A DNA stretch of 64,000 nt from Microbacterium sp. TNHR37B (lineage in GTDB: Bacteria; Actinomycetota; Actinomycetes; Actinomycetales; Microbacteriaceae): the NCBI RefSeq assembly GCF_001620065.1, contig NZ_LQGV01000002.1, positions 81,560-145,559 of the forward strand, given 5' to 3'. The notes under the pieces are model-generated. The model had not been told where the DNA came from. It ran no database searches and saw only the letters and a list, made by a program, of their open reading frames with translations. Of this stretch, positions 52,460-61,129 are shown one piece after another (positions within the stretch are counted from its first letter, which is position 1; each line of letters begins with the position of its first letter). The translations under genes were made by a program, and so were the position numbers.

Positions 52460-52837
52460 TCAGTCTTCGTCGGGGTGGGGCGCGCGGCCGCGGAGGCGGT
52501 CGATGTCGCGGCGTTCGCGTTTGGTGGGGCGTCCGGCGCCGCGGTCGCGGACGGCGACCATCGCGACGGGGTCGCGTGGCGGCGTGCGGTCTTCGGCGGC
52601 GAGGGCGGCCAGCGGCGCGCCGACGCGTTTGGTGAGGAGCTGGCGCACCACCAGGATGCGGTCGAATCCGGCGATCCGCACGCGGAGTTCGTCGCCGATC
52701 CGCACGGGTTGGGAGGCCTTGACCTTCTCGCCGTTGAGTCGCACGTGTCCCGCGCGGCACGCCGTGGTCGCGGCCGACCGGGTCTTGTAGACGCGCACCG
52801 CCCAGAGCCACGAGTCGATGCGGACGCTCTCGCTCAT
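52460..52837 (-). CDS. S4-domain RNA-binding protein (Hsp15-like)
   Basis: A 125-residue protein with an N-terminal S4 domain (VRIDSWLWAVRVYKTRSAATTACRAGHVRLNGEKVKASQPVRIGDEL) and a basic tail, as in HslR/Hsp15, which frees stalled 50S subunits carrying nascent peptide after heat shock in E. coli. The same role here is by family. It overlaps the lysoplasmalogenase gene by 4 nt. Confidence 0.9.
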   Translation of the reverse strand: MSESVRIDSWLWAVRVYKTRSAATTACRAGHVRLNGEKVKASQPVRIGDELRVRIAGFDRILVVRQLLTKRVGAPLAALAAEDRTPPRDPVAMVAVRDRGAGRPTKRERRDIDRLRGRAPHPDED

Positions 52838-53550
52838 CGTGGCGCCCTTCCGATCAGGCGGCAGATGCCGAGCACGAGCAGGCCCTGGCCGAGCGTGTAC
52901 GCTATCATCACGGCGGGGCCGGTGGCCTCGGCCGAGACGCCGGGGAGAAAGAGCCGGAGGGCGAGCAGGGTGTCGGAGGCGAGGAAGAAGGCGCCGCCGA
53001 CGGCGGTGAGCGTGCCGCCGAGGGTGGCTGCCACGGCGGTGCCGCCGAGCACCGCGCCGTAGACGATCACCGGTATGAGCAGGGCGCCGAGGTGCGGCCA
53101 GAGGACGGCGATCATCACGCCCCACCACGCGGCGTACACCACCGACCACGGGGCTATGGGTCGCGGGCGGAGGTGGCGGAGGAAGAGGGCGATGTAGAGC
53201 AGGTGGGCGATGCCGAAGCTCGCGAGCATGGCGGGGAGCTCGTCGGCGAGGAAGGGGAAGAAGAACGCGGCGCCGTCGCCGAGCCATGAGAACGCGAGGG
53301 CGAGGAAGAGCAGGGTCGCCGCGGGGAGCGCCGTGGAGCCGGTGGGAAGCCTGCCGCGGACCGCCCAGATCGCGGCGATGCCCAGGGCGGGCATGAGGAG
53401 GAGCTTCGTCGGGTATTCGATGGCCGTCAGGTCGAACGCGATCGCCGTGACGTGGATGACCGAGAGCGCCGCGTACAGAATGAACCCCCACCAGCGGGTG
53501 GCATCGAGCCGGGACGCGATCCGGGAGCGCGAGTGTGCGGGGGTGGTCAC
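52834..53550 (-). CDS. Lysoplasmalogenase (YhhN/TMEM86 family)
   Basis: A 238-residue membrane protein with about eight helices. The motifs KLLLMPALGIAA and FSWLGDGAAFFF, with conserved Lys and Asp in the membrane, and the later LASDTLLAL are the YhhN family signature. Family members hydrolyse the vinyl-ether bond of lysoplasmalogens. Whether this bacterium has plasmalogens is not known; another lipid may be the substrate. Confidence 0.88.
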   Translation of the reverse strand: MTTPAHSRSRIASRLDATRWWGFILYAALSVIHVTAIAFDLTAIEYPTKLLLMPALGIAAIWAVRGRLPTGSTALPAATLLFLALAFSWLGDGAAFFFPFLADELPAMLASFGIAHLLYIALFLRHLRPRPIAPWSVVYAAWWGVMIAVLWPHLGALLIPVIVYGAVLGGTAVAATLGGTLTAVGGAFFLASDTLLALRLFLPGVSAEATGPAVMIAYTLGQGLLVLGICRLIGRAPR

Positions 53551-53649
53551 GGCGCTCCTCCGCGGATCGGGTCTCCCTGGGTTTCGGGGCGCAGCGGGGA
53601 CGTGCGGGCGAAGCGTGGGGGAGACGGGTCGGTGCGACCTATCGTACGG

Positions 53650-54228
53650 TCAGGCGACGGTGAGCGAGACGATGGGGCGCCCCGGTGACGGGGTCGCGAC
53701 TTCCCGGAATCCCGCGGAGAGGAAGGTGGAGAGGCTGCCGTGGAACAGAGCGTTCGCGGAGGCCTTCTTGACGGACGTATCGAGCGGGTAGCCCTCGATC
53801 ACGCGCGCGCCGTTGTCGCGGGCATGGGCGACGGCGGCGTCGAGCAGTTCGGTGCCGAGGCCCGCACGCCGGTGCTCCCGGCGGACGACGAAGCACGTGA
53901 TCGCCCACACGGAGTCGTCGTCGATCGGCTCCGGTGACTGCTTCAGGCTCCGGGTGTGAGTGAGGCGGGGCTGCGCGGGGCGCGGGGCGACCTTCACCCA
54001 CCCGGCAGGCTCTCCGTCGATGTATGCGATCAGGGCGGAGGGTGGCTGCGCCTCGAGGTCGGAGCGGAGCAGCTCCCGTTTCTCGTCGACCGTCGTGGCA
54101 TCCCAGTCCTTGCCACGGAGCATCCACCACTGGCACCAGCACGAGGCGCCGTCGCCCCCACCGGAGAGTGCATGCTCGACGTCGTCGAACCGGTCGGCGC
54201 GTGCGGGGCGGATCTCGATCGTCGTCAT
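53650..54228 (-). CDS. GNAT family N-acetyltransferase
   Basis: A 192-residue acetyltransferase. The acetyl-CoA loop is in CFVVRREHRRAGLGTELLDAAVAHAR (the RRAGLG part), with a following strand GARVIEGYPLD. An N-terminal CWCQWWMLRGKDW stretch is typical of a GNAT subgroup of unknown substrate. The ATG at 54228 was chosen as the family start; the frame extends further without similarity. It is the last core gene before the tRNA and the conjugative element. Confidence 0.85.
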   Translation of the reverse strand: MTTIEIRPARADRFDDVEHALSGGGDGASCWCQWWMLRGKDWDATTVDEKRELLRSDLEAQPPSALIAYIDGEPAGWVKVAPRPAQPRLTHTRSLKQSPEPIDDDSVWAITCFVVRREHRRAGLGTELLDAAVAHARDNGARVIEGYPLDTSVKKASANALFHGSLSTFLSAGFREVATPSPGRPIVSLTVA

Positions 54229-54293
54229 GTCGCGAACGTACACGCGGCCACCGACACCCGTCAGGCCGGTTCGCGGCGCGCGCGACGACCGGC

Positions 54294-54299
54294 TAGGAT
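54294..54299 (+). promoter_or_regulatory. -10 box of the tRNA-Pro locus
   Basis: TAGGAT, about 30 bp before the first (partial) tRNA-Pro copy. It looks like the native tRNA promoter and now lies before the truncated copy. Confidence 0.4.
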
Positions 54300-54329
54300 A
54301 GGGGAGTTGTCCGCGTGCGGACGATGGAC

Positions 54330-54371
<42 letters not shown>

Positions 54372-54410
54372 GGTGAGTTCGAGCGGCGGGACTGTCCGAA
54401 AACTAAACAA

Positions 54411-54484
<74 letters not shown>

Positions 54485-54487
54485 CAA

Positions 54488-54523
54488 AAAGCCCTGGTGA
54501 GAGGTAACTTTCATCAGGGCTTT
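54488..54523. terminator. Terminator hairpin after tRNA-Pro
   Basis: AAAGCCCTG (54488-54496) pairs with CAGGGCTTT (54515-54523), extended inside by TGA/TCA. The A and T runs at both sides suit termination in both directions, for the tRNA and for the leftward integrase operon. Confidence 0.75.
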
Positions 54524-54548
54524 GTCGTTTCTGGGCGTGGTCACTGGC

Positions 54549-54655
54549 TGGTCCACTCGCCTTCTCGGCGTGATCTGCTCCGTGATGAAGTGGACCACTC
54601 GCGTTCGGCTCCGACGTTGCCGGAGTGGACCAAAAGGTGCCCGCAAGGTGGACCA
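54549..54655. repeat. Repeated TGGTCCAC/GTGGACCA sites (candidate integrase arm sites)
   Basis: GTGGACCA occurs at 54590-54597, 54625-54632 and 54648-54655, and its inverse TGGTCCAC at 54549-54556. Four copies of an 8-mer within 107 bp between the tRNA attachment locus and the integrase gene are unlikely by chance. Tyrosine integrases have N-terminal domains that bind such short repeated arm sites beside the core. No other role is apparent in this stretch. Confidence 0.6.
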
Positions 54656-54717
54656 ATCTGCGGGCATGCGGCTGCTCCGGCCCCCGCGGGAAGGGTCGGA
54701 GCGTGGGTTCTGGGTGC

Positions 54718-55905
54718 TCATAGGCGGGGTCCGTCGCGGCGGCTGGTGTCCTTCCTGGCTGGAGCGGAGAGGAAGTGGTTGGCCTGCCTGGCGGCTTCGG
54801 CGAGGTGCCTGTGGTCGGGGTGGAGGTAGCCCTTGGTGGTCTCGATCGACTGGTGCCCGAGGATCTCTTGGAGCACGTGCAGGGCGATGCCGGCGTCGGC
54901 CATCCAGGTCGCCCCGGTGTGGCGGAGGCCGTGGCGGGTGAGGTTGCCGAACCCGAGGCTCTTCACGAGGTCGTCCCAGTGGGTCGCGTCGCGGACGGTC
55001 GCGGTGGTCAGGACGCCGCCGCGGGGTCCTCGTAGGAGGGGCTCGTCGGGTTGCTTGCCAGTGGTGAGGCGTTCGAGAACGGGTTCGAGTGCGTCGAGCA
55101 TCGGCACGGGGCGGTCTCGCCGGCCCTTGGTCTGCTTGATGACGAGGCCCCCTCGGCCGGGGTAGTGCTGGCGTCTGATCCACACGATCCGGTTGTCCCA
55201 GTCCACGTCCCCGGCGCGCAACCCTGCGACCTCGGAGCCACGCGCGGCCAAGAGAGCGGCGAGCATGACGTGATCGGAGTACGACTGGTGCACCTCCCCG
55301 CAGGCGTCGGCGAGCTTCCGCAGGGTGGCGAGGTCCGGGAGCGCGTACTGGCGCAGCGCCCCGGTGGTGTGGGTGACGTGCTTGCCGAGGTTGCGGCGGG
55401 CGCGGTGTTTGGCGGGGTTGATCGAGATGATGTCGTCGCGGACGGCTTCGTCCAGGACGCGCACGAGCGGGGCGATGGAGTTCTTGATCGTGGAGGCGGA
55501 GTGCTCGGCCTCCCAGCCGTCGATGGTGCGGTCGATCATCCCCGCGGTGATTTTCGCGACCCGCACGTGTCCAAGCGCGGGCAGCACCCGCAGCCGGAGC
55601 CCGGTGTCGTAGAGCTCTGCGGTGGAGGTGGGGTCCAGGCCGCGCTGCCAGCGGTCGCCGATGGAGGCGGCGTACTCGGTCAGGGTGACGGTGGAGTCGG
55701 TGCCGGTCTCGGTGGCCTTGCGCATCTGGTCGAAGAACTCCTCGACCTCCTCCATCGTGCGGACGTGGCTGACCCGGCCGACGCGCTTCTTCGTGGATGG
55801 GTCGGTCCACCGCACTCGGGCACGGAATCCCTCGGTGCGGCGTTCGACGTCGGTGGTCAGTCCGACGCCGACCGGCGGCATCCGGCGGTTGCGGGGGTCA
55901 GCCAT
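54718..55905 (-). CDS. int: Tyrosine integrase of the conjugative element
   Basis: A 395-residue site-specific recombinase. It has an N-terminal AP2-like arm-binding part (residues 20-60), a core-binding SAM-like domain (about 72-175) and a catalytic domain with R222 (AARGSEVAGL), K260 (QTKGRRDRP), H325 and R328 (TRHGLRHTG), H351 (GHQSIETT) and Y360 (KGYLHP). All catalytic residues are present. It ends 234 bp from tRNA-Pro and points toward it, as usual for elements that integrate in tRNA genes. It overlaps the excisionase-like gene by 8 nt. Confidence 0.95.
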   Translation of the reverse strand: MADPRNRRMPPVGVGLTTDVERRTEGFRARVRWTDPSTKKRVGRVSHVRTMEEVEEFFDQMRKATETGTDSTVTLTEYAASIGDRWQRGLDPTSTAELYDTGLRLRVLPALGHVRVAKITAGMIDRTIDGWEAEHSASTIKNSIAPLVRVLDEAVRDDIISINPAKHRARRNLGKHVTHTTGALRQYALPDLATLRKLADACGEVHQSYSDHVMLAALLAARGSEVAGLRAGDVDWDNRIVWIRRQHYPGRGGLVIKQTKGRRDRPVPMLDALEPVLERLTTGKQPDEPLLRGPRGGVLTTATVRDATHWDDLVKSLGFGNLTRHGLRHTGATWMADAGIALHVLQEILGHQSIETTKGYLHPDHRHLAEAARQANHFLSAPARKDTSRRDGPRL

Positions 55906-56119
55906 GAGCGGCCTCCTGCTCGCTCACCCAGGCACGGACGGTGACGGGGTTGTACCGGTAGACGCCGCCGACCTGCACGAACGGCGGACCGACCCTCTCC
56001 CGCCGCCACCGGGACAGCGTGGCCTGCGAGACGGTCAGAAACTCGGATGCCTCCTTGGGGCACCACAGCGGCTCGACCGCGCCGATACCGCGATCACTGG
56101 GCGGGCTCGTCATTGTCAT
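55898..56119 (-). CDS. Excisionase-like helix-turn-helix protein
   Basis: A 73-residue winged-helix/MerR-like DNA-binding protein: WCPKEASEFLTVSQATLSRWRRERVGPPF followed by VQVGGVYRYNPVTVRAWV. This is the standard small protein encoded directly before tyrosine integrases and is expected to bend DNA and direct excision. It lies between DUF4913 and the integrase with overlaps on both sides. Confidence 0.85.
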   Translation of the reverse strand: MTMTSPPSDRGIGAVEPLWCPKEASEFLTVSQATLSRWRRERVGPPFVQVGGVYRYNPVTVRAWVSEQEAAHG

Positions 56120-56735
56120 GCACCTCGCCGGTGGCCGGATCGGCGCCGAGGCTCGCGTAGAAGGCGTCCTCAGCCGCCTGACGGCGGGCGACGTCGGCCT
56201 TCACGAACGCTTTGAAGTCTGCAGCCCGGTCCGGGATCAGCACGTCTTCGATCGCCTCGGTAAGCGCCTCACCTGGCCACGCGGTCTGTCGAGTGGGTCG
56301 GTCGCGGTCTAGGCGGGTGCCGCAGGCAGCCACCCAATCGCGGAGCCGCTGGCGAGCGTCGGCGAAGTCTCGGTGCCAGCCCAGAGGTGCCGAGCCGTTC
56401 TGCTCGGGGTCGTAGGCGCACAGCCAGTGCAGATGCAGCGCCGACAGCTCCCACACCAGCTCGGGGTGGCGATGCCAGAACGGCGGGATCACGGCCACGC
56501 CGAGCCCGTAGGTGTGCCGCAGCCAGGTCACCCACTTGTCGAGCTCGACCCATTCGCCTTCGGTTTCCTCGGCAGTGAGGAGGTTCCAGTTGACCGGGTG
56601 CGGTGGCTCCGCGAGCAGGTTTTCGTCCGCGTCCTGCTGTTCGTCGGTGTCGGTTTTGTCTCCCAGCGGGGAGGGCTCGGGCTCGTCCGGCTCGGGAATC
56701 GCAGGGGCCTCGGTCACGATCGTCTCCTGGCTCAC
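56094..56735 (-). CDS. DUF4913 family protein
   Basis: A 213-residue protein with an acidic Glu/Pro/Asp-rich N terminus (residues 1-50) and a DUF4913-like part with NWNLLTAEETEGEWVELDKWVTWLRHTYGL, then PPFWHRHPELVWELSALHLHWLCAYD. DUF4913 proteins are found mainly in actinobacterial conjugative elements; their role is unknown. It overlaps ssb and the excisionase gene. Confidence 0.8.
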   Translation of the reverse strand: MSQETIVTEAPAIPEPDEPEPSPLGDKTDTDEQQDADENLLAEPPHPVNWNLLTAEETEGEWVELDKWVTWLRHTYGLGVAVIPPFWHRHPELVWELSALHLHWLCAYDPEQNGSAPLGWHRDFADARQRLRDWVAACGTRLDRDRPTRQTAWPGEALTEAIEDVLIPDRAADFKAFVKADVARRQAAEDAFYASLGADPATGEVHDNDEPAQ

Positions 56736-57208
56736 AGTCCGAACGTGGGCGTGGAGGACGGGGACGTGCGGCGAGGCTCATCGTGGCTCGCGGTTGCCCG
56801 AGACGCGGCCGGAACCGGAACCTCCCGCTCCGCGGCGGCTCGGGCGGCGCGGGGACTGCGGTCGACGTCGTAGCTGGTGCGGGCGGTATCGTGGCCGATC
56901 TTCTTGGCGACGAACTCCTCACCCTGGACGGTATGCCCGTCGCGCTCGTACTCGAACGGGTGCGTGTAACCCTCGGCGACGAAGCTGTCGCCCTTGACGA
57001 ACCGCTCATGCGCACGCTCGGCGGTAGCCCGGTAGGCCACGAGGTCGTGGAACGTGGTCTCCAGCTCGGTGAACGATCCGTCGCTGTTGCGCCGGTAGTG
57101 CTCCTGCCCGACCCGGGCGTACAACCTCGCCTCGCCCGTGCTCGTGCGACTGAGCTGCGGGTCCGAGGCGACGAACCCCGAGAACGACTCCTGCGTGCGG
57201 ATCACCAT
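56732..57208 (-). CDS. Single-stranded DNA-binding protein of the element
   Basis: A 158-residue SSB-type OB-fold protein: SFSGFVASDPQLSRTSTGEARLYARVGQEHY, then FHDLVAYRATAERAHERFVKGDSFVAEGY and FVAKKIGHD. A disordered tail ends in FGL instead of the DDDIPF-like acidic tip of chromosomal SSB, so partner binding may differ. An AAGGAAGG ribosome-binding site favours the ATG at 57208 over the GTG 6 nt upstream. It would coat the transferred strand during conjugation. Confidence 0.85.
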   Translation of the reverse strand: MVIRTQESFSGFVASDPQLSRTSTGEARLYARVGQEHYRRNSDGSFTELETTFHDLVAYRATAERAHERFVKGDSFVAEGYTHPFEYERDGHTVQGEEFVAKKIGHDTARTSYDVDRSPRAARAAAEREVPVPAASRATASHDEPRRTSPSSTPTFGL

Positions 57209-57258
57209 GACCACTGCCTTCCTTCACATCCGCAGCCTTCACCACGAGGCCGCTCTTG

Positions 57259-59055
57259 TCAGTCAGGTGCGTCAGCGCTCTCCTGCGGACGCCGCTTCAA
57301 CATCGCCTCGATCCCGGCCCTGTCGGCGCGCAGCTCGGTGGCGTCGGGCCGGTTCGTCCAGGCGCGCATTCTCGTGACGATGGGAGGCGCGGCGCGCAGC
57401 AGGACGAGGGCGGTGCCGAACGGGAGGGTGCGGATCGCGTCGGGCGGCATGATCGGCACCCGTCGGATGGAGCGCTGCGCGGAGCGTGAGCCGTGGTCTC
57501 CGACCGTGGTGGAGTCGGTCACCTCGTCGCGCTCGCCGATCAGCGTGGTGAGGTCGTGCAGGTCGCGGCTGTTTGAGGCGCCGCCGAGGATGATCTTGAC
57601 GATGCTCGCGTCCCAGATCGCTCCGGCCGCGTTTTCCGACCACTTCTCGCGGGCCTGGGCGAGCGACTGCAAGACGGGCATCGTCGTGATCCCAGTGCCG
57701 CCGCCCTCGGCCATGAGTGTCGGCAGCGACGGCAGGGGTGCCAGGTTGCCGACCTCATCGAGCGCCAGCAAGACAGGCGGGTCGAGTCTCGCGCCGGGGC
57801 TGACCGCGGCGATGCGCCGGGCAGCCTCCACGACGTCTTCCACGAACGCGGCGACCAGGGCCGCGCTGTTGTTCGCGCCAGCTCCGGTAGCCAGGAGGTA
57901 GAGGGTGCCGCGGGCTCGGAGGAACGCTTCGGGGTCGAAGTCCTCGCCCTCCCTCGGGCTCACGGCATCGAGCACGCGAGGGTCTGCGAGGGCCGCGAGG
58001 GCGAGGGACACACCCTGCCAGATCGAGTCGCGGGTGCGGGGATCGGAGTCGATCATCGCCTGCAACGACTCCGCCCACCCGGTCGCTGCCCGTGGGTTGG
58101 CGGTGAGGATCGCCACCGCGTCGGCGGCGGCGGACGGGTCGAGGGTCCAGCGGAACAGCTCGCCGGGTCCGCGGTGGTCGAGCGCGGCGGCGTGGAGCAG
58201 GGCCTGGAGCGCGCTGCGGGTCTTGCCCTCCCAGAACCCGCCGCCCTCGACCCCGCCGGCGGACAGGCCGGTGCCAGCCGCAAGGCCGGTGGCACGGATC
58301 ATCGCTGTCAGCGGGTCATCGCATCCCCGGATCGGCGACCAGCGCATCCCGGCGGGCACCCCTTCGGCCAGGTGCTGCGGGTCGAAGACGGCAACAGGGC
58401 CCATCGTCTGCCGCGCACGCAGGGTCGCGGTCAGGTTGTCGGGTCGGGTGCTCGTCGTGATGACGGCACCGGCGGCATCCAGGATGGTGTTGATGACGAT
58501 GTGGGCTCCCTTGCCGGAGCGGGGTGGGCCGATGAGGAGGATGGAGTCTTCCACTGAGGCCCAGACCCCGCTGCCGCGGGCGGCGCCGATCCGGTAGCCG
58601 ACCTCCTCGGGCCGGGGCTTGTCGAGGGAAGGTCGCAGGTGGGTCGCGCGGCGCAGCAGCGCCTTCGCCGAGGCCGCCCTGGCGACCTCGGCACGAGTGG
58701 CGATCCCGGCGATGCGATAGGGGTCGGTCCTGGCCTGCCGGCCGTGTTCGCGGGCGAGCCGCCAGACCCACCAGCCCAGCGCCCCGACCGCGAGGATGAG
58801 GACGGCGGCGGTGATCCAGTACGCCACCGCGTTCAGTCCCGGCGCGTCGAGCGGCACCGCCGGGTCGAGCGGGTCGAGGAGAACCCCCAACCCTGCCTCG
58901 ACGCCGCCGGCGGGCTGATCCGCGCCGCTGATCCAGGCGGCGACGGAGCCCGCCCCGCGCAGGATCGCGGCGAGTGCCGCGGCGGCGACCAGCAGGCCGA
59001 TGCCGAGGTTGGTCAGCTCGTCCCCGAGGGAGCCGGCCGGTCGCGGGGTGCTCAT
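57259..59055 (-). CDS. VirD4/TraG-type coupling protein
   Basis: A 598-residue membrane ATPase that brings DNA to the secretion channel. Two N-terminal membrane helices (about 17-40 and 76-100) are followed by Walker A GPPRSGKG at 176-183, Walker B PVLLALDEVGNLAPLPSL and a C-terminal motor part. The region TTSTRPDNL and the TraM-recognition-like C terminus are those of actinobacterial TraG/TcpA-like proteins in integrative elements. It overlaps the gene upstream of it by 4 nt. Confidence 0.92.
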   Translation of the reverse strand: MSTPRPAGSLGDELTNLGIGLLVAAAALAAILRGAGSVAAWISGADQPAGGVEAGLGVLLDPLDPAVPLDAPGLNAVAYWITAAVLILAVGALGWWVWRLAREHGRQARTDPYRIAGIATRAEVARAASAKALLRRATHLRPSLDKPRPEEVGYRIGAARGSGVWASVEDSILLIGPPRSGKGAHIVINTILDAAGAVITTSTRPDNLTATLRARQTMGPVAVFDPQHLAEGVPAGMRWSPIRGCDDPLTAMIRATGLAAGTGLSAGGVEGGGFWEGKTRSALQALLHAAALDHRGPGELFRWTLDPSAAADAVAILTANPRAATGWAESLQAMIDSDPRTRDSIWQGVSLALAALADPRVLDAVSPREGEDFDPEAFLRARGTLYLLATGAGANNSAALVAAFVEDVVEAARRIAAVSPGARLDPPVLLALDEVGNLAPLPSLPTLMAEGGGTGITTMPVLQSLAQAREKWSENAAGAIWDASIVKIILGGASNSRDLHDLTTLIGERDEVTDSTTVGDHGSRSAQRSIRRVPIMPPDAIRTLPFGTALVLLRAAPPIVTRMRAWTNRPDATELRADRAGIEAMLKRRPQESADAPD

Positions 59056-59582
59056 TCGGGGTGGCCGATCGTCACGGCGCCGGAGACGCGGCCGAGCAGG
59101 ATGACCTCGCGGGTCGGGCTCGCCGCGAGCTGGGCGGCCTCGATCAGGCCGCGCATCGTGCCGTCCGGCGCGGCGTCGCCGTGGGCGATGACCACGGCGA
59201 TCGCCACGTCCTCACCGGGCACGAACCCGTCCCCGTATAGCACCGGGAGCGGCGCCGGCGCGGCAGGTCTCCCGGGCGGTTCGGGCACGGCTCGGCGGCG
59301 GGAGGGCGTGATGATGTCGGTGAACACGGTCCCGTCCGCCTCGCGGACCTCGACGCGCACCGGGGATCGGCGCTGGTCGGTGAGCCGGTCGAGGACGGCG
59401 GCGAACGAGTCGCGGCGCCAGGGCGGTGCGAACGGTTCCGGCAGGTGCGGTGCCCCGTCGACGGTGACGGTCATCGTGCCGTCGCCGGCGACCTGCATGA
59501 CGACGTGCGGCAAGACGATGGGAACCTCTGGCTCCTCGGCAGCGTGCTCGCCGGCGGCGCGCTTGTAGCGGGGCCGGCTCAT
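59052..59582 (-). CDS. Conserved protein of the conjugation operon, unknown
   Basis: A 176-residue soluble protein without a recognised fold. It has a strand-rich centre (GTMTVTVDGAPHLPEPFAPPWRRDSFAAVLDRLTDQR), a Pro-rich link and a last part VPGEDVAIAVVIAHGDAAPDGTMRGLIEAAQL. It overlaps the VirB4 and VirD4 genes by 4 nt each, so it is made with them and probably serves the transfer apparatus. Genes of this size stand between virB4 and virD4 in related actinobacterial elements, as far as I recall. Confidence 0.75.
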   Translation of the reverse strand: MSRPRYKRAAGEHAAEEPEVPIVLPHVVMQVAGDGTMTVTVDGAPHLPEPFAPPWRRDSFAAVLDRLTDQRRSPVRVEVREADGTVFTDIITPSRRRAVPEPPGRPAAPAPLPVLYGDGFVPGEDVAIAVVIAHGDAAPDGTMRGLIEAAQLAASPTREVILLGRVSGAVTIGHPE

Positions 59583-61129
59583 CGGCTCTCTCCCGGAGTC
59601 TTCGAGATTCGTGAACCCGCGTCAGGATTCGTGAACTCCCGGGTTTCGCCGGTCATCCGGGCGGTCGTGTCGAAGGCCGCGAGCTCGGCGGGGTGAAACT
59701 GGTGCTGCACGACGAAGCTGCGGTCCTTGATCCGCCACAGACCCTGCCCGGTCCCGAGGGATGGAAGCAGCTTCTGCTCGGTGCCGGTCAGCCCGAGCGC
59801 GGCGGCGGTCGTGCCGAGCTGGTCGGGCTCTTGGCGGTAGACGATCCGCACCTCGGCGTTGGCGAGCAGCGAGGACGCGAGCGCGCGCATCGCGGTCCCG
59901 GCGTCGCCCACGTTGTCGAGGTCGGAGAGCTTGTGGAACACGAGCATGTTGCTGATCCCGTAGTGCCTCGCCAGCCTCCACTGGGCGTCCATCCGCCGCA
60001 GGAGGCTCGGGTACTGCATGAGCCGCCACGCCTCGTCGTAGACGACGAATCGCTGTCCGCCGTTCGGGTCGGACAGGGCCGACTCCATCCAGGCCGAAGA
60101 ACAGGTCATCAGCACAGAGATGAGCGTCGAGTTCTCCGCGACCCGCGACAGGTCCAGCGACACCATCGGCAGGCTCGGATCGAACCGCACCGTCGAGGGG
60201 CCATCGAACAGGCCCTGCAAGTCGCCGGCGACCAGGCGGCGCAGGGCGTGCCCGACGAGACGGCCGTCCTCCGCGAGCCGCCGGTCCTCGTCGTCGGCGG
60301 GGTTCGGGGCAAGAATCCGTTCCACCACCATCGGAAGGATCGGCACCTCCGCGCTGCGCACCGCGTCCGCCAGGGCGAGGTCGATGGCGGTGTGCTCCAG
60401 TGGGGAAAGGGTGCGGTCCAGCACGGTCTCCGCGAGCGCGCCGATCAGGTCACGGCGGCGGGCGGCGACCTGAGAGGCCCACTCGGCGTCGCTGACGGTG
60501 GAGGGACGGTGGCCCTCATCGAGCGGGTTCAGCCGGTTCCGCAGCCCGTGGCCGAGGACGATGGCCCGCCCGCCGACCGCCTCGGCGACAGGCGTGTGCT
60601 CCCCTTTCGGATCGCCGGGGACGTAGACGCGCCGCCCGAACGGCAGCGACCGCGTATAGAGACTCTTGGCGAGCGACGACTTGCCGCTGCCCACGATGCC
60701 CGCGAGCACGATGTTCGGGGCGGTGATGACGCCGCGCCGGTAGAGCTCCCATGGGTCGAACACGAACGATCCGCCGCTGTAGAGGTCCTGACCGATGAAC
60801 ACCCCCGAGGAGCCGAGACCCGCCTCGGCGAGGAAGGGGTACTGTCCGGCGAGCGTCGCGCTCGTGTCTTGGTGGCGCGGGAGCCGGAACCGGCCCGGCG
60901 TCCGCAGCGCCGCCGGCCCCGCCTCCCCGGCGGCGGGCAGGTAGACCGTCGCGTGCTGCTCGGCCTGCTCGGCCTCCCACTTGGCCTTTGCCTCGGCCTT
61001 GCGGGCGGTCCGTGCGTCGGTCTCGACCTGCGCGGCCGCGAGCCGGCGGGCCTTGCGGTGCTTGCGGCGCTCCCCGTTTGGGCCGACCAGGACGCTCGTG
61101 TGCAGCCGGCCCTCCTCCTGCCCGGTCAC
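59579..61129 (-). CDS. VirB4/TraC-like conjugation ATPase
   Basis: A 516-residue ATPase that powers the type IV secretion channel. It has a charged N terminus with a coiled coil (about 20-58), Walker A GIVGSGKSS at 144-152, VYVPGDPKGEHTPVAEAVGG typical of the actinobacterial group, and Walker B FVVYDEAWRLM. The protein is shorter than classic VirB4 and lacks its N-terminal domain, which in these elements is probably provided by the SCO6880-like protein upstream. The GTG at 61129 overlaps the stop of the next gene. Confidence 0.9.
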   Translation of the reverse strand: MTGQEEGRLHTSVLVGPNGERRKHRKARRLAAAQVETDARTARKAEAKAKWEAEQAEQHATVYLPAAGEAGPAALRTPGRFRLPRHQDTSATLAGQYPFLAEAGLGSSGVFIGQDLYSGGSFVFDPWELYRRGVITAPNIVLAGIVGSGKSSLAKSLYTRSLPFGRRVYVPGDPKGEHTPVAEAVGGRAIVLGHGLRNRLNPLDEGHRPSTVSDAEWASQVAARRRDLIGALAETVLDRTLSPLEHTAIDLALADAVRSAEVPILPMVVERILAPNPADDEDRRLAEDGRLVGHALRRLVAGDLQGLFDGPSTVRFDPSLPMVSLDLSRVAENSTLISVLMTCSSAWMESALSDPNGGQRFVVYDEAWRLMQYPSLLRRMDAQWRLARHYGISNMLVFHKLSDLDNVGDAGTAMRALASSLLANAEVRIVYRQEPDQLGTTAAALGLTGTEQKLLPSLGTGQGLWRIKDRSFVVQHQFHPAELAAFDTTARMTGETREFTNPDAGSRISKTPGESR

